A stretch of 64,000 nucleotides of DNA, taken from assembly GCF_014851675.1 (NCBI RefSeq), contig NZ_JACVAE010000001.1:2046001-2110000 (forward strand), written 5' to 3'. Both the position numbers and the translations under genes were made by a program. This document shows positions 8,941 to 18,075 of this stretch, one piece after another (within the stretch, counting starts at the first letter, position 1; each line of letters opens with the position of its first letter). Source of the stretch: Rhizobium sp. ARZ01 (lineage in GTDB: Bacteria > Pseudomonadota > Alphaproteobacteria > Rhizobiales > Rhizobiaceae). The notes below the pieces were generated by a model that had not been told where the DNA came from, ran no database searches, and saw only the letters and a list, made by a program, of their open reading frames with translations.

Positions 8941-9894
8941 ATGACCGCACATGCATCGACAACCCCTGCGACCCTCCGTCACGAGGTCGGACTTGGTCTT
9001 GGGTTGATGGTCGTTTCGGTACTCTTGGCGCCCGTCATCGACATCTTCTCCAAGCTTGCCGTGGCGGAGGTTCCGGCCGCCGTCATCACCCTTTGCCGCT
9101 TCATCTTCCAGACACTGACGCTTCTGCCTGTCGTGCTCTGGCGCGGCACCCTTCTCGACCTGAACTGGAAGAAGTCGGCCCTGCATGCGCTGCGCGGCCT
9201 GATGGCTGCGATCGTGATGATCAGTTTCGTCATGGCACTTGCGGTGATGGAACTTGCCGATGCGCTGGCGATATTCTTCGTCGAGCCGATCATCCTGACG
9301 ATCCTCGGGGCGATCTTCCTGAAGGAAACGATCGGCTGGAGGCGATATACCGCCTGCGCGGTCGGCTTCCTCGGCGCCCTCCTCGTGATCCAGCCCAGCA
9401 TGCAGGAAGTCGGATTGGTCGCATTGTTGCCGGTCGTTTCGGCGTTCGGACTGGCCGTATTCTTTCTGATTACACGGCTCGCAGCACAGAGCGAGGATCC
9501 CTGGTCGATGCAACTGCATTCCGGGCTCTGGGGCGCGGCATTCGCCGGGGTTGCGCTTCTGGTCGGCAGCCGTTTCGGGTGGACAGCATTCACACCGGTC
9601 ATGCCGCACGGCGTTTCCACGCTGTTCATCATCGGCGCCGGCATTGCCGCCACCATCTCCGGCATATTCGGGGCCTATGCCTATCGCAGCGCTCCGGCAT
9701 CGGTGCTGGCACCCTTGCAATATCTGGAGATCGTATCCGCCACCATTCTCGGCTGGTGGGTGTTCGGCGACCTGCCCGATCCGCTGAAGTGGGGCGGCAT
9801 CTCGATCATCATCGGCTCCGGCCTCTACGTGATATGGCGCGAGCACCAACTGAAAAAGCGCGCGACCGTCCCGCCAATGCCGCCACTCCTTTGA
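8941..9894 (+). CDS. EamA/DMT-family transporter
   Basis: This is a second inner-membrane DMT protein of 317 residues with about ten transmembrane helices in two EamA halves. The N-terminal half has the helix pair ending in LALAVMELADALAIFFVEPI, and the tail is basic and cytosolic (EHQLKKRAT). It follows the lipase-like hydrolase closely, suggesting a joint transcript, but the substrate is not evident. It differs clearly in sequence from the EamA protein at 1434, so the two are not a recent duplication. Confidence 0.85.
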   Translation: MTAHASTTPATLRHEVGLGLGLMVVSVLLAPVIDIFSKLAVAEVPAAVITLCRFIFQTLTLLPVVLWRGTLLDLNWKKSALHALRGLMAAIVMISFVMALAVMELADALAIFFVEPIILTILGAIFLKETIGWRRYTACAVGFLGALLVIQPSMQEVGLVALLPVVSAFGLAVFFLITRLAAQSEDPWSMQLHSGLWGAAFAGVALLVGSRFGWTAFTPVMPHGVSTLFIIGAGIAATISGIFGAYAYRSAPASVLAPLQYLEIVSATILGWWVFGDLPDPLKWGGISIIIGSGLYVIWREHQLKKRATVPPMPPLL

Positions 9895-9935
9895 GCATGG
9901 ATTTGACAAAAGCGAATGGGTTAAGTCCACCCACT

Positions 9936-9958
9936 CATCAACTCATGACCGGTTGATG
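9936..9958. promoter_or_regulatory. inverted repeat upstream of the CoA-transferase gene
   Basis: CATCAAC and GTTGATG form a perfect 7-bp dyad with a 9-nt spacer, 87 bp before the start of the CoA-transferase. It could be an operator or a weak terminator of the EamA gene; no T run follows it directly. Confidence 0.35.
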
Positions 9959-10044
9959 CTATCTCCGAATGCTCCTTTTTGTTATCCAACACGTTGCCGA
10001 AGAAAAGCCCCTCGCGGGCAATTGGTACCGGCATGGAGGACGCA

Positions 10045-11241
10045 ATGGATGACAAGAATCTGCCGCTTGCCGGCATCCGGGTTATAGAGCTCGCTCGCGT
10101 GCTTGCCGGTCCGTGGGCTGGACAGATGCTCGCCGACCTCGGCGCAGACGTGATCAAGGTGGAAAATCCCGATGGCGGCGACGACACCCGCGCCTGGGGA
10201 CCTCCGTTCGTCACCGGGAAGGACGGCGAAAACCTGTCCGCTGCCTACTACCATTCCACCAACCGCAACAAGCGCTCGATCACGGTCGATTTCCGGACCA
10301 AGGAGGGCCAGGAAATCGTCCATCGGCTGGTTCGCACGGCCGATGTCGTGATCGAGAACTTCAAGGTTGGCGGACTTGAGAAATACGGTCTCGACTACAA
10401 GAGCCTCGCACGGGAAAACCCGCAGCTCGTCTATTGCTCGATCACCGGATTCGGCCAGGATGGGCCCTATGCCGCCCGCGCCGGCTATGACTACATCGTC
10501 CAGGGCATGTCCGGTTTCATGTCGGTCACCGGCGCGCCGGATGGCGAGCCGATGAAGGCGGGCGTGGCGATCGCCGATATTTTCACCGGCATCTACGCGG
10601 TCACGGCAATCCAGGCCGCACTCATCCACGTGATGAAAACCGGCAAGGGCCAGCAGATCGACATGGCGCTGCTCGATGTGCAGTCGGCCGTGATGGCAAA
10701 CCAGAACATGAATTACCTGGTTTCCGGCACAGCCCCCACCCGCTTGGGCAACGCGCATCCGAACATCACACCCTACGAGGTCATCGAGACCGCCGACGGC
10801 TACATGATCCTTGCGGTCGGCAACGACGGCCAGTTCCAGCGCTTCTGCTCGCTGCTCGGCATGACCGATCTTCCTGCCGATGAGCGTTTCGCCACCAACA
10901 AGTCGCGGGTGAAGCATCGCGCAGAACTTCGCCCGCTGATCCTCGAGCGCAGTCGCAACTGGAAGAAGTCCGACCTGCTTGCAGCCTGCGAGGAGAGCGG
11001 CGTACCTGCCGGGCCGATCAACTCGATCGCAGAGACGTTTGACGACCCGCAGGTCAAGGCACGCGGCATGCGGCTGGACCTCCCGGATCGCGACGGCAAC
11101 CGCATTCCGAGCGTGCGCACGCCGATCGTCTTTTCCGAGACGCCGCTTGCCTACGACCGCCCGAGCCCGCGGCTTGGCGAACACACGGACGAGATCCTCG
11201 CCGAACTCGGCGCGCTTGAAGCGGGAAAGAAATCCGCATGA
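10045..11241 (+). CDS. class III (CaiB/BaiF) CoA-transferase
   Basis: This cytosolic enzyme of 398 residues would move CoA between carboxylic acids. The N-terminus is typical (LAGIRVIELARVLAGPWAGQ, then LGADVIKVENPDGGDDTR), and the catalytic Asp is expected at residue 178 in AIADIFTG. Upstream in-frame ATGs exist, but GGAGG at 10035 sits 5 nt before the ATG at 10045. The stop overlaps the ATG of the next gene (ATGA), so translational coupling with the ThDP enzyme is likely. The pairing recalls formyl-CoA transferase with oxalyl-CoA decarboxylase, yet the partner does not look like Oxc. Substrates are unknown. Confidence 0.85.
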   Translation: MDDKNLPLAGIRVIELARVLAGPWAGQMLADLGADVIKVENPDGGDDTRAWGPPFVTGKDGENLSAAYYHSTNRNKRSITVDFRTKEGQEIVHRLVRTADVVIENFKVGGLEKYGLDYKSLARENPQLVYCSITGFGQDGPYAARAGYDYIVQGMSGFMSVTGAPDGEPMKAGVAIADIFTGIYAVTAIQAALIHVMKTGKGQQIDMALLDVQSAVMANQNMNYLVSGTAPTRLGNAHPNITPYEVIETADGYMILAVGNDGQFQRFCSLLGMTDLPADERFATNKSRVKHRAELRPLILERSRNWKKSDLLAACEESGVPAGPINSIAETFDDPQVKARGMRLDLPDRDGNRIPSVRTPIVFSETPLAYDRPSPRLGEHTDEILAELGALEAGKKSA

Positions 11242-12923
11242 CCAACACCGAGAAGAACGTACAAGGAAAGACCATGAGAACCGGTGGACAACTGATCGTC
11301 GATGCCCTCGTCGCCAATGGCGTCCGACGCATCTCGTGCGTGCCCGGCGAAAGCTACCTCGCGGTGCTCGATGCCCTGCATGACACCGACATCGACGTGC
11401 TCGTCTGCCGCCAGGAAGGCGGCGCGGCGATGATGGCCGACTGCTGGGGCCGGCTGACCGGCGAGCCCGGCATCTGCATGGTCACGCGCGGTCCTGGCGC
11501 CACCAACGCGTCCGCCGGGCTGCACATCGCCAAGCAGGATTCGATCCCGATGATCCTCTTCATCGGCCAGGTCCAGCGCGAGGCACGCGAGCGCGAGGCC
11601 TTCCAGGAGATCGAGTACCGCCGCGCCTTCACCGAGGTCGCCAAGTGGGTGGCCGAAATCGATGATCCCAAACGCATTCCCGAATTCGTCACCCGCGCCT
11701 TCGCGGTCGCGACCTCGGGACGGCCGGGACCTGTCGTGCTTGCACTGCCGGAGGATATCCTGACCGAGACGGTCGAGGCGACGGCAGCACAGCCCTATAC
11801 GCCGGTCGAGGCCCATCCGGGGCCGAAGCAGCTGGCGCAGTTGAAGGGAATGCTGGACAGGGCCGAACGACCCGTCGTCATTCTCGGCGGGACCCGCTGG
11901 GACGAGGAAAGTGTCGCCGGCATCACGGCCCTTGCCGAACGCTGGGCGTTGCCGGTTTCCTGCTCGTTCCGCCGGCAGATGTTGTTCGATCACCTGCACC
12001 CGAACTATGCAGGCGATTCCGGCATCGGCATCAACCCGGCACTCGGCAAGGAAATCCGCGAGGCGGACCTCGTCGTCCTGCTCGGCGGCAGGTACTCGGA
12101 GATGCCATCCTCGGGCTACACGCTGCTCGACAGCCCCTACCCGAAGCAGACGCTCGTGCATGTGCATCCCGACGCCTCAGAGCTCGGCCGCGTCTACCGG
12201 CCGGAGCTTGCGATCTGCGCCAGCGCTTCGGACTTCGTTGCCGGTCTCGCCGACCTGGCTCCCGCCTCCCCGCCCCGCTGGGCCGAACGGACGAAAGCGA
12301 TGCATGCAGCCTATCTCGCCTGGTCGACACCGCCTGCGGCCGGTCCCGGCGACGTGCAGATGGGACCGATCATGAGCTGGCTCGAAGAGAACGTGCCGGA
12401 GGATACGATCTTCGCCAACGGCGCGGGCAATTATGCGACCTGGGTGCACCGGTTCCACCGGTTCCGCCGCTTTGCGACGCAAGCGGCTCCGACTTCAGGC
12501 TCGATGGGCTATGGTTTGCCCGCCGCGGTGGCCGCCAAGCAACTTTTCCCGGAACGGGAGGTCATCTGCTTTGCCGGCGACGGCTGCTTCCTCATGCACG
12601 GGCAGGAGTTTGCGACCGCCGTTCGCTATAACCTCCCGATCATCACTGTCGTTGTGAACAACGGCATATACGGCACGATCCGCATGCATCAGGAGCGCGA
12701 TTATCCGGGCCGCGTCAGCGCGACAGACCTGACCAATCCGGATTTTGCAGCCTATGCCGTTTCATTTGGCGGCCATGGCGAAACGGTCACCAAGACCGAG
12801 GAGTTCGCCCCGGCATTCCTGCGGGCCCGTGCGAGCGGCAAGCCGTCGATCATCGAGGTCAAGCTCGATCCGGAAGCGATAACGCCCACGCGTACGCTCT
12901 CGCAGATCAGGGATAACCGATAG
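11238..12923 (+). CDS. thiamine diphosphate-dependent enzyme, acetolactate-synthase-like
   Basis: The protein of 561 residues has the three-domain layout of the family. The N-terminal pyrimidine-binding domain carries the activating Glu in CRQEGGAAMMA and the RGPGATN loop. A central domain follows. The C-terminal domain holds the ThDP/Mg motif that begins FAGDGCF and ends in VVNNGIYGTIR. No FAD-domain feature typical of true acetolactate synthase stands out, and no regulatory small subunit gene is nearby. The start overlaps the CoA-transferase stop by 4 bp; an internal ATG at 11274 (MRTGGQLIVDAL) with its own AAGGAAAG site is an alternative. A decarboxylase or carboligase linked to a CoA thioester is plausible, but the substrate is open. 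Confidence 0.85.
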   Translation: MTNTEKNVQGKTMRTGGQLIVDALVANGVRRISCVPGESYLAVLDALHDTDIDVLVCRQEGGAAMMADCWGRLTGEPGICMVTRGPGATNASAGLHIAKQDSIPMILFIGQVQREAREREAFQEIEYRRAFTEVAKWVAEIDDPKRIPEFVTRAFAVATSGRPGPVVLALPEDILTETVEATAAQPYTPVEAHPGPKQLAQLKGMLDRAERPVVILGGTRWDEESVAGITALAERWALPVSCSFRRQMLFDHLHPNYAGDSGIGINPALGKEIREADLVVLLGGRYSEMPSSGYTLLDSPYPKQTLVHVHPDASELGRVYRPELAICASASDFVAGLADLAPASPPRWAERTKAMHAAYLAWSTPPAAGPGDVQMGPIMSWLEENVPEDTIFANGAGNYATWVHRFHRFRRFATQAAPTSGSMGYGLPAAVAAKQLFPEREVICFAGDGCFLMHGQEFATAVRYNLPIITVVVNNGIYGTIRMHQERDYPGRVSATDLTNPDFAAYAVSFGGHGETVTKTEEFAPAFLRARASGKPSIIEVKLDPEAITPTRTLSQIRDNR

Positions 12924-12944
12924 GTTGCTCATAGAAGACGACAA

Positions 12945-12985
12945 CGCCGCGCGCCCTGCCGGGACGCGCGGCGCTCAGTTTCTGT
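12945..12985 (+). terminator. probable terminator after the ThDP-enzyme gene
   Basis: A 9-bp stem CGCCGCGCG/CGCGCGGCG with a loop that itself pairs CCC with GGG lies 22 bp past the stop. It is followed by a moderately T-rich stretch (CTCAGTTTCTGT). Confidence 0.6.
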
Positions 12986-13014
12986 CCTCCCGCAAAGCCC
13001 CCATTGATGCCGTC

Positions 13015-13035
13015 ACCCCGGACTTGATCCGGGGT
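13015..13035. repeat. dispersed palindromic element (CCCCGGACTTGATCCGGGG type)
   Basis: ACCCCGGA and TCCGGGGT form a perfect 8-bp dyad around CTTGA. Palindromes built on CCGGACTTGATCCGG recur between genes in many alphaproteobacteria. Confidence 0.55.
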
Positions 13036-13089
13036 CCAGCCGTGCTGCGTCTGCAGCGCGAAACAGTCATTCACGTCAAAGGTTTGAGC

Positions 13090-13123
13090 GCCCGTCATGC
13101 CTTGATAGTCCGCCATGACGGGC
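13090..13123. repeat. 10-bp perfect inverted repeat
   Basis: GCCCGTCATG and CATGACGGGC enclose 14 nt. Together with the element at 13015 it fills the gap between the ThDP-enzyme gene and the phosphatase-like gene, which otherwise shows no gene. Confidence 0.5.
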
Positions 13124-13216
13124 TAGCTTAACGATCGAGGAACAAGGCGACGTGGGCGTTAGCCAACTGAGCACTGCACTACGCGTGCGAGCATTTCAGC
13201 TCGCGTCTTGCCGACC

Positions 13217-13555
13217 TCAGCCGCGAATATGCTGCGTCTGGGCGTAGATGTTCGTGGAGCGCGCGCCGGAGCGGCAGTAGCCGAGCATCGGGCGTGGCAG
13301 TTCGTCCAGCGCGTCCACCATGTCGCGCACGGCATCGGCCGTCACACCCATCGGGCCGACCGGAACATGCGTCATGTCGATGCCCAGTTCCTTCGCCCGT
13401 GCCGCGATAGCCGAAAATTCCGGCTGGTCGGGCGCCTCATGGTCCGGCCGATGGCAGACGATCGACTTGAAGCCCAATGCCTTGATCTCCTCCAGATCCT
13501 CAACCGTAATCTGGCCGGAGACCGAGTATTCGTCGTTGATCGCGCGGATATCCAT
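13217..13555 (-). CDS. small phosphatase-like protein (Blh N-domain/DUF442 family)
   Basis: This protein of 112 residues has a dual-specificity-phosphatase-like fold of the TIGR01244/DUF442 type. The P-loop is GYCRSGARS, matching C-x2-G-x-R-S. The early region ITVEDLEEIKALGFKSIVCHRP is characteristic of the domain that precedes beta-lactamase-like hydrolases in Blh proteins; here it is free-standing. The frame continues upstream, but MDIRAINDEY at 13555 is the natural N-terminus. Members are linked to sulfide or persulfide handling and biofilm traits; the activity of this one is not known. It is separated from the DUF4432 gene by 92 bp. Confidence 0.8.
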   Translation of the reverse strand: MDIRAINDEYSVSGQITVEDLEEIKALGFKSIVCHRPDHEAPDQPEFSAIAARAKELGIDMTHVPVGPMGVTADAVRDMVDALDELPRPMLGYCRSGARSTNIYAQTQHIRG

Positions 13556-13647
13556 GGTGCTTGCCCTTCGTGAAAATTGTTGGGTTGGATGTAGGCGTGC
13601 CAACGCCGAGCGTCAATCGCCGACAACCACCGGACACTGCGGCCCGG

Positions 13648-14532
13648 CTACAGCAGTTCGAATGAGAGGCCGTACTCGACCGCATCACCCGGCGCGAAGC
13701 CGCTCATCTCGCCGGATGCGATGAGTTCCTGCCGCCCCGCCAGCCGATGCGACACGGGCTCCAGCCCCATGACATGGCAACCCGGCGACTGGTTCCGCCA
13801 GACCTGCAGATAGGGCAGCGTATCGACGCGAAAGCGCACATGCAGGCTACGTCCGCCGAGCGGGGCGATTGGCCCGAGCGCAATGTCGGCCCAGCCATCC
13901 ACCGCGGTTTCGGTCGCGGAGACGCAGAAGATCCGCATGTCGCCCTCACCGAAGCGCCAGGGCAGGCTTCCGCCGTCGAGCATCGCGCCGGTCAGGCGCG
14001 TGGTCTCGTCAAACAGGCGGGTGTTGAAATTTACGTGGTACATCGCCACTGGCGGCCAGGGGCTGTTGCCCGAATTCGTCACGATATCATCGAGGGTAAT
14101 CCGACCGGTGTTGCGGTCCGCGCGCCACCGACGCCTCAGTTCGGCCGTTTCGCCGTTGGCAAGAGAGACCGGAATGCGCGCCGAGCAGACCACCTCATCC
14201 TCGTCCTCCTCGAACAGAATGTCCTTGGCCGGGTGCGAGGATAGCGATCCATGCAGGGGGTAGCGCCTGCCGTCGGCAGCTCCTTCGACCGCCTCCGGGT
14301 GGCGAATGTGGTCCGGGCCGCAGGTGAACATGAAGCCGGGCAGAGCCCGGTCGATGCGCGGGTCGCCATCCGATGGGATGGCAGAACCAGGTGCCAGATT
14401 GATGCCTCTGAAAATGGCTTCACGCAGATCGAGCGCCGACTGGGGGTCGAGTGCGATATCGAAGCTGTGTGCACCGTTTTCTGCTGTCAGGGCGAGTGTC
14501 ATGCGGTCTCCCGGAATCGTCATTTTCGCCAT
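13648..14532 (-). CDS. DUF4432/aldose-1-epimerase-like protein
   Basis: This cytosolic protein of 294 residues has a galactose-mutarotase-like beta-sandwich. Features typical of DUF4432 are RGINLAPGS, the glycine-rich PGFMFTCGPDHIRHPE and YPLHGSLSSHPAK near the middle, and a C-terminal LEPVSHRLAGRQE. These proteins are usually found with sugar or sugar-acid catabolism, and some are carbohydrate epimerases. No sugar operon is adjacent here. It lies leftward, divergent from the amidohydrolase-ABC operon, sharing a 178-bp intergenic region with it, so the two may be co-regulated. Confidence 0.7.
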   Translation of the reverse strand: MAKMTIPGDRMTLALTAENGAHSFDIALDPQSALDLREAIFRGINLAPGSAIPSDGDPRIDRALPGFMFTCGPDHIRHPEAVEGAADGRRYPLHGSLSSHPAKDILFEEDEDEVVCSARIPVSLANGETAELRRRWRADRNTGRITLDDIVTNSGNSPWPPVAMYHVNFNTRLFDETTRLTGAMLDGGSLPWRFGEGDMRIFCVSATETAVDGWADIALGPIAPLGGRSLHVRFRVDTLPYLQVWRNQSPGCHVMGLEPVSHRLAGRQELIASGEMSGFAPGDAVEYGLSFELL

Positions 14533-14607
14533 GCTAACGCATGGTTTGCGATGACGAAATCGGTTTTGGAAGCGCGCCTGAACAACCCGCGATAGCGTTA
14601 TGAAATT

Positions 14608-14637
14608 ATTGCATAGGGCGCGGAAAACATTGCATAG
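14608..14637. promoter_or_regulatory. two direct repeats ATTGCATAG spaced 21 bp
   Basis: ATTGCATAG occurs at 14608-14616 and again at 14629-14637, exactly 21 bp apart, which is two helical turns, so both copies face the same side. They sit between the DUF4432 gene and the amidohydrolase-ABC operon, 70-100 bp before the operon start, suggesting an activator or repressor site. Confidence 0.45.
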
Positions 14638-14710
14638 CCAAGCACTTGATTGCCCCCGCCTTTGATGGAAGGCTCAAGGAATAAGCGTGCATTCGGGAGG
14701 GGTTCAGCGC

Positions 14711-16345
14711 GTGGCTGAAAATTCGCATATTCAAGCAGATACGATTCTGTACAACGGTGTCATCTGGCGTGGCTTCGACGAAGGCACGACTGATGCGTTG
14801 GCGATCTGGGGCGACAAGGTTCTCGCCGTCGGCTCGAACGACGAGATCTTGTCGCTTAAGGGTGAGCGCACGAAACTCATCGACCTAAAGGGTCAGTTCG
14901 CCACGCCCGGCCTGAACGACTCCCACCTCCACCTGATTTCCCTCGGACTGACGCTCAACTGGATCGACGCAACGCCGAAGTCCGCACCGACACTCGAAAG
15001 CCTACTGGACGCGATCAAGAAACAGGTCGCCATACTTCCCGCCGGCACATGGATCCGTGCACGCGGCTACGACCAGACCAAGCTCGACGTAGGGCGCCAC
15101 CCGCACAAGTCGGAACTCGACGCGGTCGCCCCGAACCATCCGGTGATGGTCGTTCGCGCCTGCGGCCACGTCTCGATTTTCAATTCGGAGGCCTTCCGCC
15201 TGGCCGGCGTGGACGAGAGCACGCCCGTTCCAGAGGGCGGGCTGATCGAACAGAAGAATGGCGTGCTCACGGGCATGGTGGCCGAGAATGCACAGGGCCT
15301 CGTGCGTGCGGCAATCCCGGATCCCGACGAAGACATGATGGTGGATGCCATCGAGGCGGGCGGAAACCTGCTGCTCTCCTACGGTATCACCAGCGTCATG
15401 GATGCGGCGGTCGGCCAGGTTGCCGGTTTCAACGAAATCCGTGCCTACCATCTCGCCAAGCTCAAGAACCGTCTGCCGGTGCGCACCTGGCTGACCCTGC
15501 TCGGCGACCCGGGCGTGTCAGTCGTCCCACAGTGCTACGAGGCTGGCCTCGTCACCGGCGTCGGCGACGACATGCTGACTGTGGGCGCCGTGAAGCTGTT
15601 CCTGGACGGGTCTGCTGGCGGACGCACCGCCTGGATGACGAAGCCCTATCTCGGCGACGACGACAACCACGGCGTCCAGATCCTCACGGACGAAGCGCTG
15701 CAGGAACTGGTGCTCGATGCGCATTCGAAGGGCTACCAGCTCGCCTGCCATGCCATCGGTGACGGCGCGATCGAGCAGCTCATCACGGCCTATGAAAAGG
15801 CGCTCGAAGCCATGCCCGATCCCGATCGGCGCCACCGGATCGAGCATTGCGGCTTCTCGTCGGAGGCGCAGCACAAGCGCATGGCCAAGGCAGGCATCTA
15901 TCCCTGCCCGCAGCAGGTGTTCATCTACGATTTCGGCGACGCCTACGTCTCCGTGCTCGGTGAAGAGCGGGCTCTGTCGAGCTATCCGCTGAAGACCTGG
16001 ATGGACCTCGGCTTCAAGCCGGCCACGGGCAGCGATTCACCTGTCTGCCACCCGAACCCGTTCCCGAACGTCTACAGCATGCTCACGCGGAAGACTGGCA
16101 AGGGAACCGTGATGGATGCGAAGGAACGGGTGACGATCGAGCGTGCCCTGCAGGCCTATACCGAGTATGGCGCCTTCTCGCAGAAGATGGAGAAGGTGAA
16201 GGGCAAGCTGGTGCCGGGACAGGTGGCCGATATCGCCGTCTTCTCGCGCAACATGCTGACGGCTGCGCCCGAAGAGATCCTCGACGGCACCGAGTGCGTG
16301 CTGACCATCCGCGGCGGCGAGGTGGTTTTCGAAAGACGTGCATAA
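14711..16345 (+). CDS. metal-dependent amidohydrolase, YtcJ/Amidohydrolase_3 family
   Basis: The protein of about 544 residues starts with a beta-sandwich (ADTILYNGVIWRG) followed by a TIM barrel. The first metal motif is NDSHLHL, and later barrel motifs are YQLACHAIGDGA and HRIEHCGF with metal-binding His, then ATGSDSPVCHPNPF with the Asp. It has no signal peptide and is probably cytosolic. GTG at 14711 follows GGGAGGGG by 8 nt; GTG at 14687 with AAGGA is an alternative. Relatives hydrolyse N-acylated or cyclic amides and some are exoenzyme-like. As first gene of an operon with an oligopeptide importer and an Ntn hydrolase, it probably acts on the imported compound. Confidence 0.8.
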   Translation: MAENSHIQADTILYNGVIWRGFDEGTTDALAIWGDKVLAVGSNDEILSLKGERTKLIDLKGQFATPGLNDSHLHLISLGLTLNWIDATPKSAPTLESLLDAIKKQVAILPAGTWIRARGYDQTKLDVGRHPHKSELDAVAPNHPVMVVRACGHVSIFNSEAFRLAGVDESTPVPEGGLIEQKNGVLTGMVAENAQGLVRAAIPDPDEDMMVDAIEAGGNLLLSYGITSVMDAAVGQVAGFNEIRAYHLAKLKNRLPVRTWLTLLGDPGVSVVPQCYEAGLVTGVGDDMLTVGAVKLFLDGSAGGRTAWMTKPYLGDDDNHGVQILTDEALQELVLDAHSKGYQLACHAIGDGAIEQLITAYEKALEAMPDPDRRHRIEHCGFSSEAQHKRMAKAGIYPCPQQVFIYDFGDAYVSVLGEERALSSYPLKTWMDLGFKPATGSDSPVCHPNPFPNVYSMLTRKTGKGTVMDAKERVTIERALQAYTEYGAFSQKMEKVKGKLVPGQVADIAVFSRNMLTAAPEEILDGTECVLTIRGGEVVFERRA

Positions 16346-16390
16346 CCGACTTTCAACAAAATTCTTATCCAACGTAGGGGGAACACCAGA

Positions 16391-17989
16391 ATGAAGAAAT
16401 TTGCATTGGTGGCAGCGCTTGCCACCACCCTGCTCGCAGGCGTCGCGTCGATCGCCTCGGCACAGGAACCGCGCGCGGGCGGCACGATCAACTTCGTCGC
16501 GCCCTACGGCTCCAGCTTCTCCAACCTCGACATCCAGTCCTCGCCGCAGACGCAGGACGAGTTCTACGCCAAGGCGATCCATCGCACGCTCTATGACTGG
16601 GACGGCGATGCGAACAAGCCGGTGCTGGAACTGGCGACCGACGTGACGGTTTCCGACGACGGGCTGACCTACACCTACAAGCTGCGCCAGGACGCCTACT
16701 TCCACAACGACAAGCAGATGACCGCCGACGACATCATCTGGAGCTATACCCGGATGATGGACCCGGCCAAGGCGTTTCCGCCGGCCCGCTACGTCAGCAA
16801 CATCAAGGGCGCTGCCGAGTATGCCGAAGGCAAGGCCAAGGAAATCTCCGGCCTGAAAAAGATCGACGACTTCACGCTGGAAATGACGCTAACCTCGGCG
16901 GTCGACCCGGCCTTCCAGTTCTCGCGCAACAACACCGCGATCTATCCGGCCGGCGAAGGCGACAGCGACGCGTTCCTCAGCCATCCGATCGGCCTCGGCC
17001 CGTACAAGTTCGCCGAGTATGTCCCGGGCTCGCGCCTGACGGTCGAGAAGTGGGACAAGTACTACAACAAGGGCAAGCCCTTCGCCGACAAGATCAACAT
17101 CATGATCATGGAAGACTCCGCCGCCCGCGACGTGGCCTTCCGCAACAAGGAAATCGACGTTTCGGTTCTAGGCTCGGCGCAGTACGTCGCCTACCAGAAC
17201 GATCCGGAACTGGCGAAGGGTCTGCTCGAGGTCGCCGAAGTCTACACCCGATATGTCGGCTTCAACCCGGACTTCGAGCCGTTCAAGGACAAGCGCGTCC
17301 GCCAGGCGATCAACTACGCGATCGATTCCGACCTGATCATCAAGCGCCTTAACAAGGACAAGGCCTATCGTGCGGTCGGCTGGCTGCCGACGACTTCGCC
17401 GGCCTTCGACAAGGATGCCAAGCCCTATCCGTACGATCCGGAAAAGGCCAAGGCCCTGCTCGCCGAAGCCGGCTATGCGGATGGATTCGAGTTCGAACTG
17501 ACGGCAACCCAGAACGAAAGCTGGGGCCTGACGATCGTCGAAGCGATCATTCCGATGCTGGAAAAGGTCGGCGTCAAGGTTAAGGCGAAGCCGGTTGAAA
17601 GCTCGGTTCTCTCTGAAGTCGTTCCCGCGGGCACCTTCCAGGCCTTCATGTGGTCTTCGGAAAGCGGCCCGGATCCGATGACTGCCTTGCAGTGCTTCTA
17701 TTCGCAGACGAGCCAGTCCTCGTGCAACTACCAGAAGTTCGCCAATGCCGACTTCGACAAGTTGTTTGAAGCTGCGAAGAACGCCAAGGACGATGCGGAG
17801 AAGAACGATCTCCTGCGCCAGGCCAACAACCTGCTGCAGGAAGAGGCACCGGTCTGGTTCTTCAACTACAACAAGGCCGTGATGGCCTATCAGCCCTGGC
17901 TGCACGGCCTGCAGCCGAACTCGGCGGAACTGGCAATCCAGTCCTACGAGAAGCTGTGGGTGGACGAAACCGTTCCATCCGACCGCTAA
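16391..17989 (+). CDS. ABC importer periplasmic binding protein, SBP_5 family
   Basis: This exported protein of 532 residues has a Sec signal peptide (residues 1-24, cleavage at ASA-QE). The mature part has the oligopeptide/dipeptide-binding fold: an early LDIQSSPQTQDEF segment, YTYKLRQDAYFHNDKQMTADD (the conserved region that defines the family) and IGLGPYKFAEYVPGSRL. It supplies substrate to the permeases that follow. The presence of a C45 amidase and an amidohydrolase in the operon points to a small peptide or N-acyl amino acid as ligand, but that is inference. A 10-bp hairpin follows the stop and may stabilise its mRNA. Confidence 0.9.
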   Translation: MKKFALVAALATTLLAGVASIASAQEPRAGGTINFVAPYGSSFSNLDIQSSPQTQDEFYAKAIHRTLYDWDGDANKPVLELATDVTVSDDGLTYTYKLRQDAYFHNDKQMTADDIIWSYTRMMDPAKAFPPARYVSNIKGAAEYAEGKAKEISGLKKIDDFTLEMTLTSAVDPAFQFSRNNTAIYPAGEGDSDAFLSHPIGLGPYKFAEYVPGSRLTVEKWDKYYNKGKPFADKINIMIMEDSAARDVAFRNKEIDVSVLGSAQYVAYQNDPELAKGLLEVAEVYTRYVGFNPDFEPFKDKRVRQAINYAIDSDLIIKRLNKDKAYRAVGWLPTTSPAFDKDAKPYPYDPEKAKALLAEAGYADGFEFELTATQNESWGLTIVEAIIPMLEKVGVKVKAKPVESSVLSEVVPAGTFQAFMWSSESGPDPMTALQCFYSQTSQSSCNYQKFANADFDKLFEAAKNAKDDAEKNDLLRQANNLLQEEAPVWFFNYNKAVMAYQPWLHGLQPNSAELAIQSYEKLWVDETVPSDR

Positions 17990-18001
17990 TTGCTAACTGG
18001 T

Positions 18002-18026
18002 GGGAGGGCGCGCATTGCGTCCTCCC
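18002..18026 (+). promoter_or_regulatory. hairpin between binding-protein and permease genes
   Basis: GGGAGGGCGC pairs with GCGTCCTCCC over 10 bp, including one G-T wobble, with a 5-nt loop. It starts 13 bp after the stop of the binding-protein gene and lacks a T run, so it probably protects the upstream mRNA and does not end transcription. Confidence 0.6.
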
Positions 18027-18075
18027 GCTGAACGTCCGTTGTTGAGCGCCCTGCGGGCGAAGAGGAAATTTCAGG

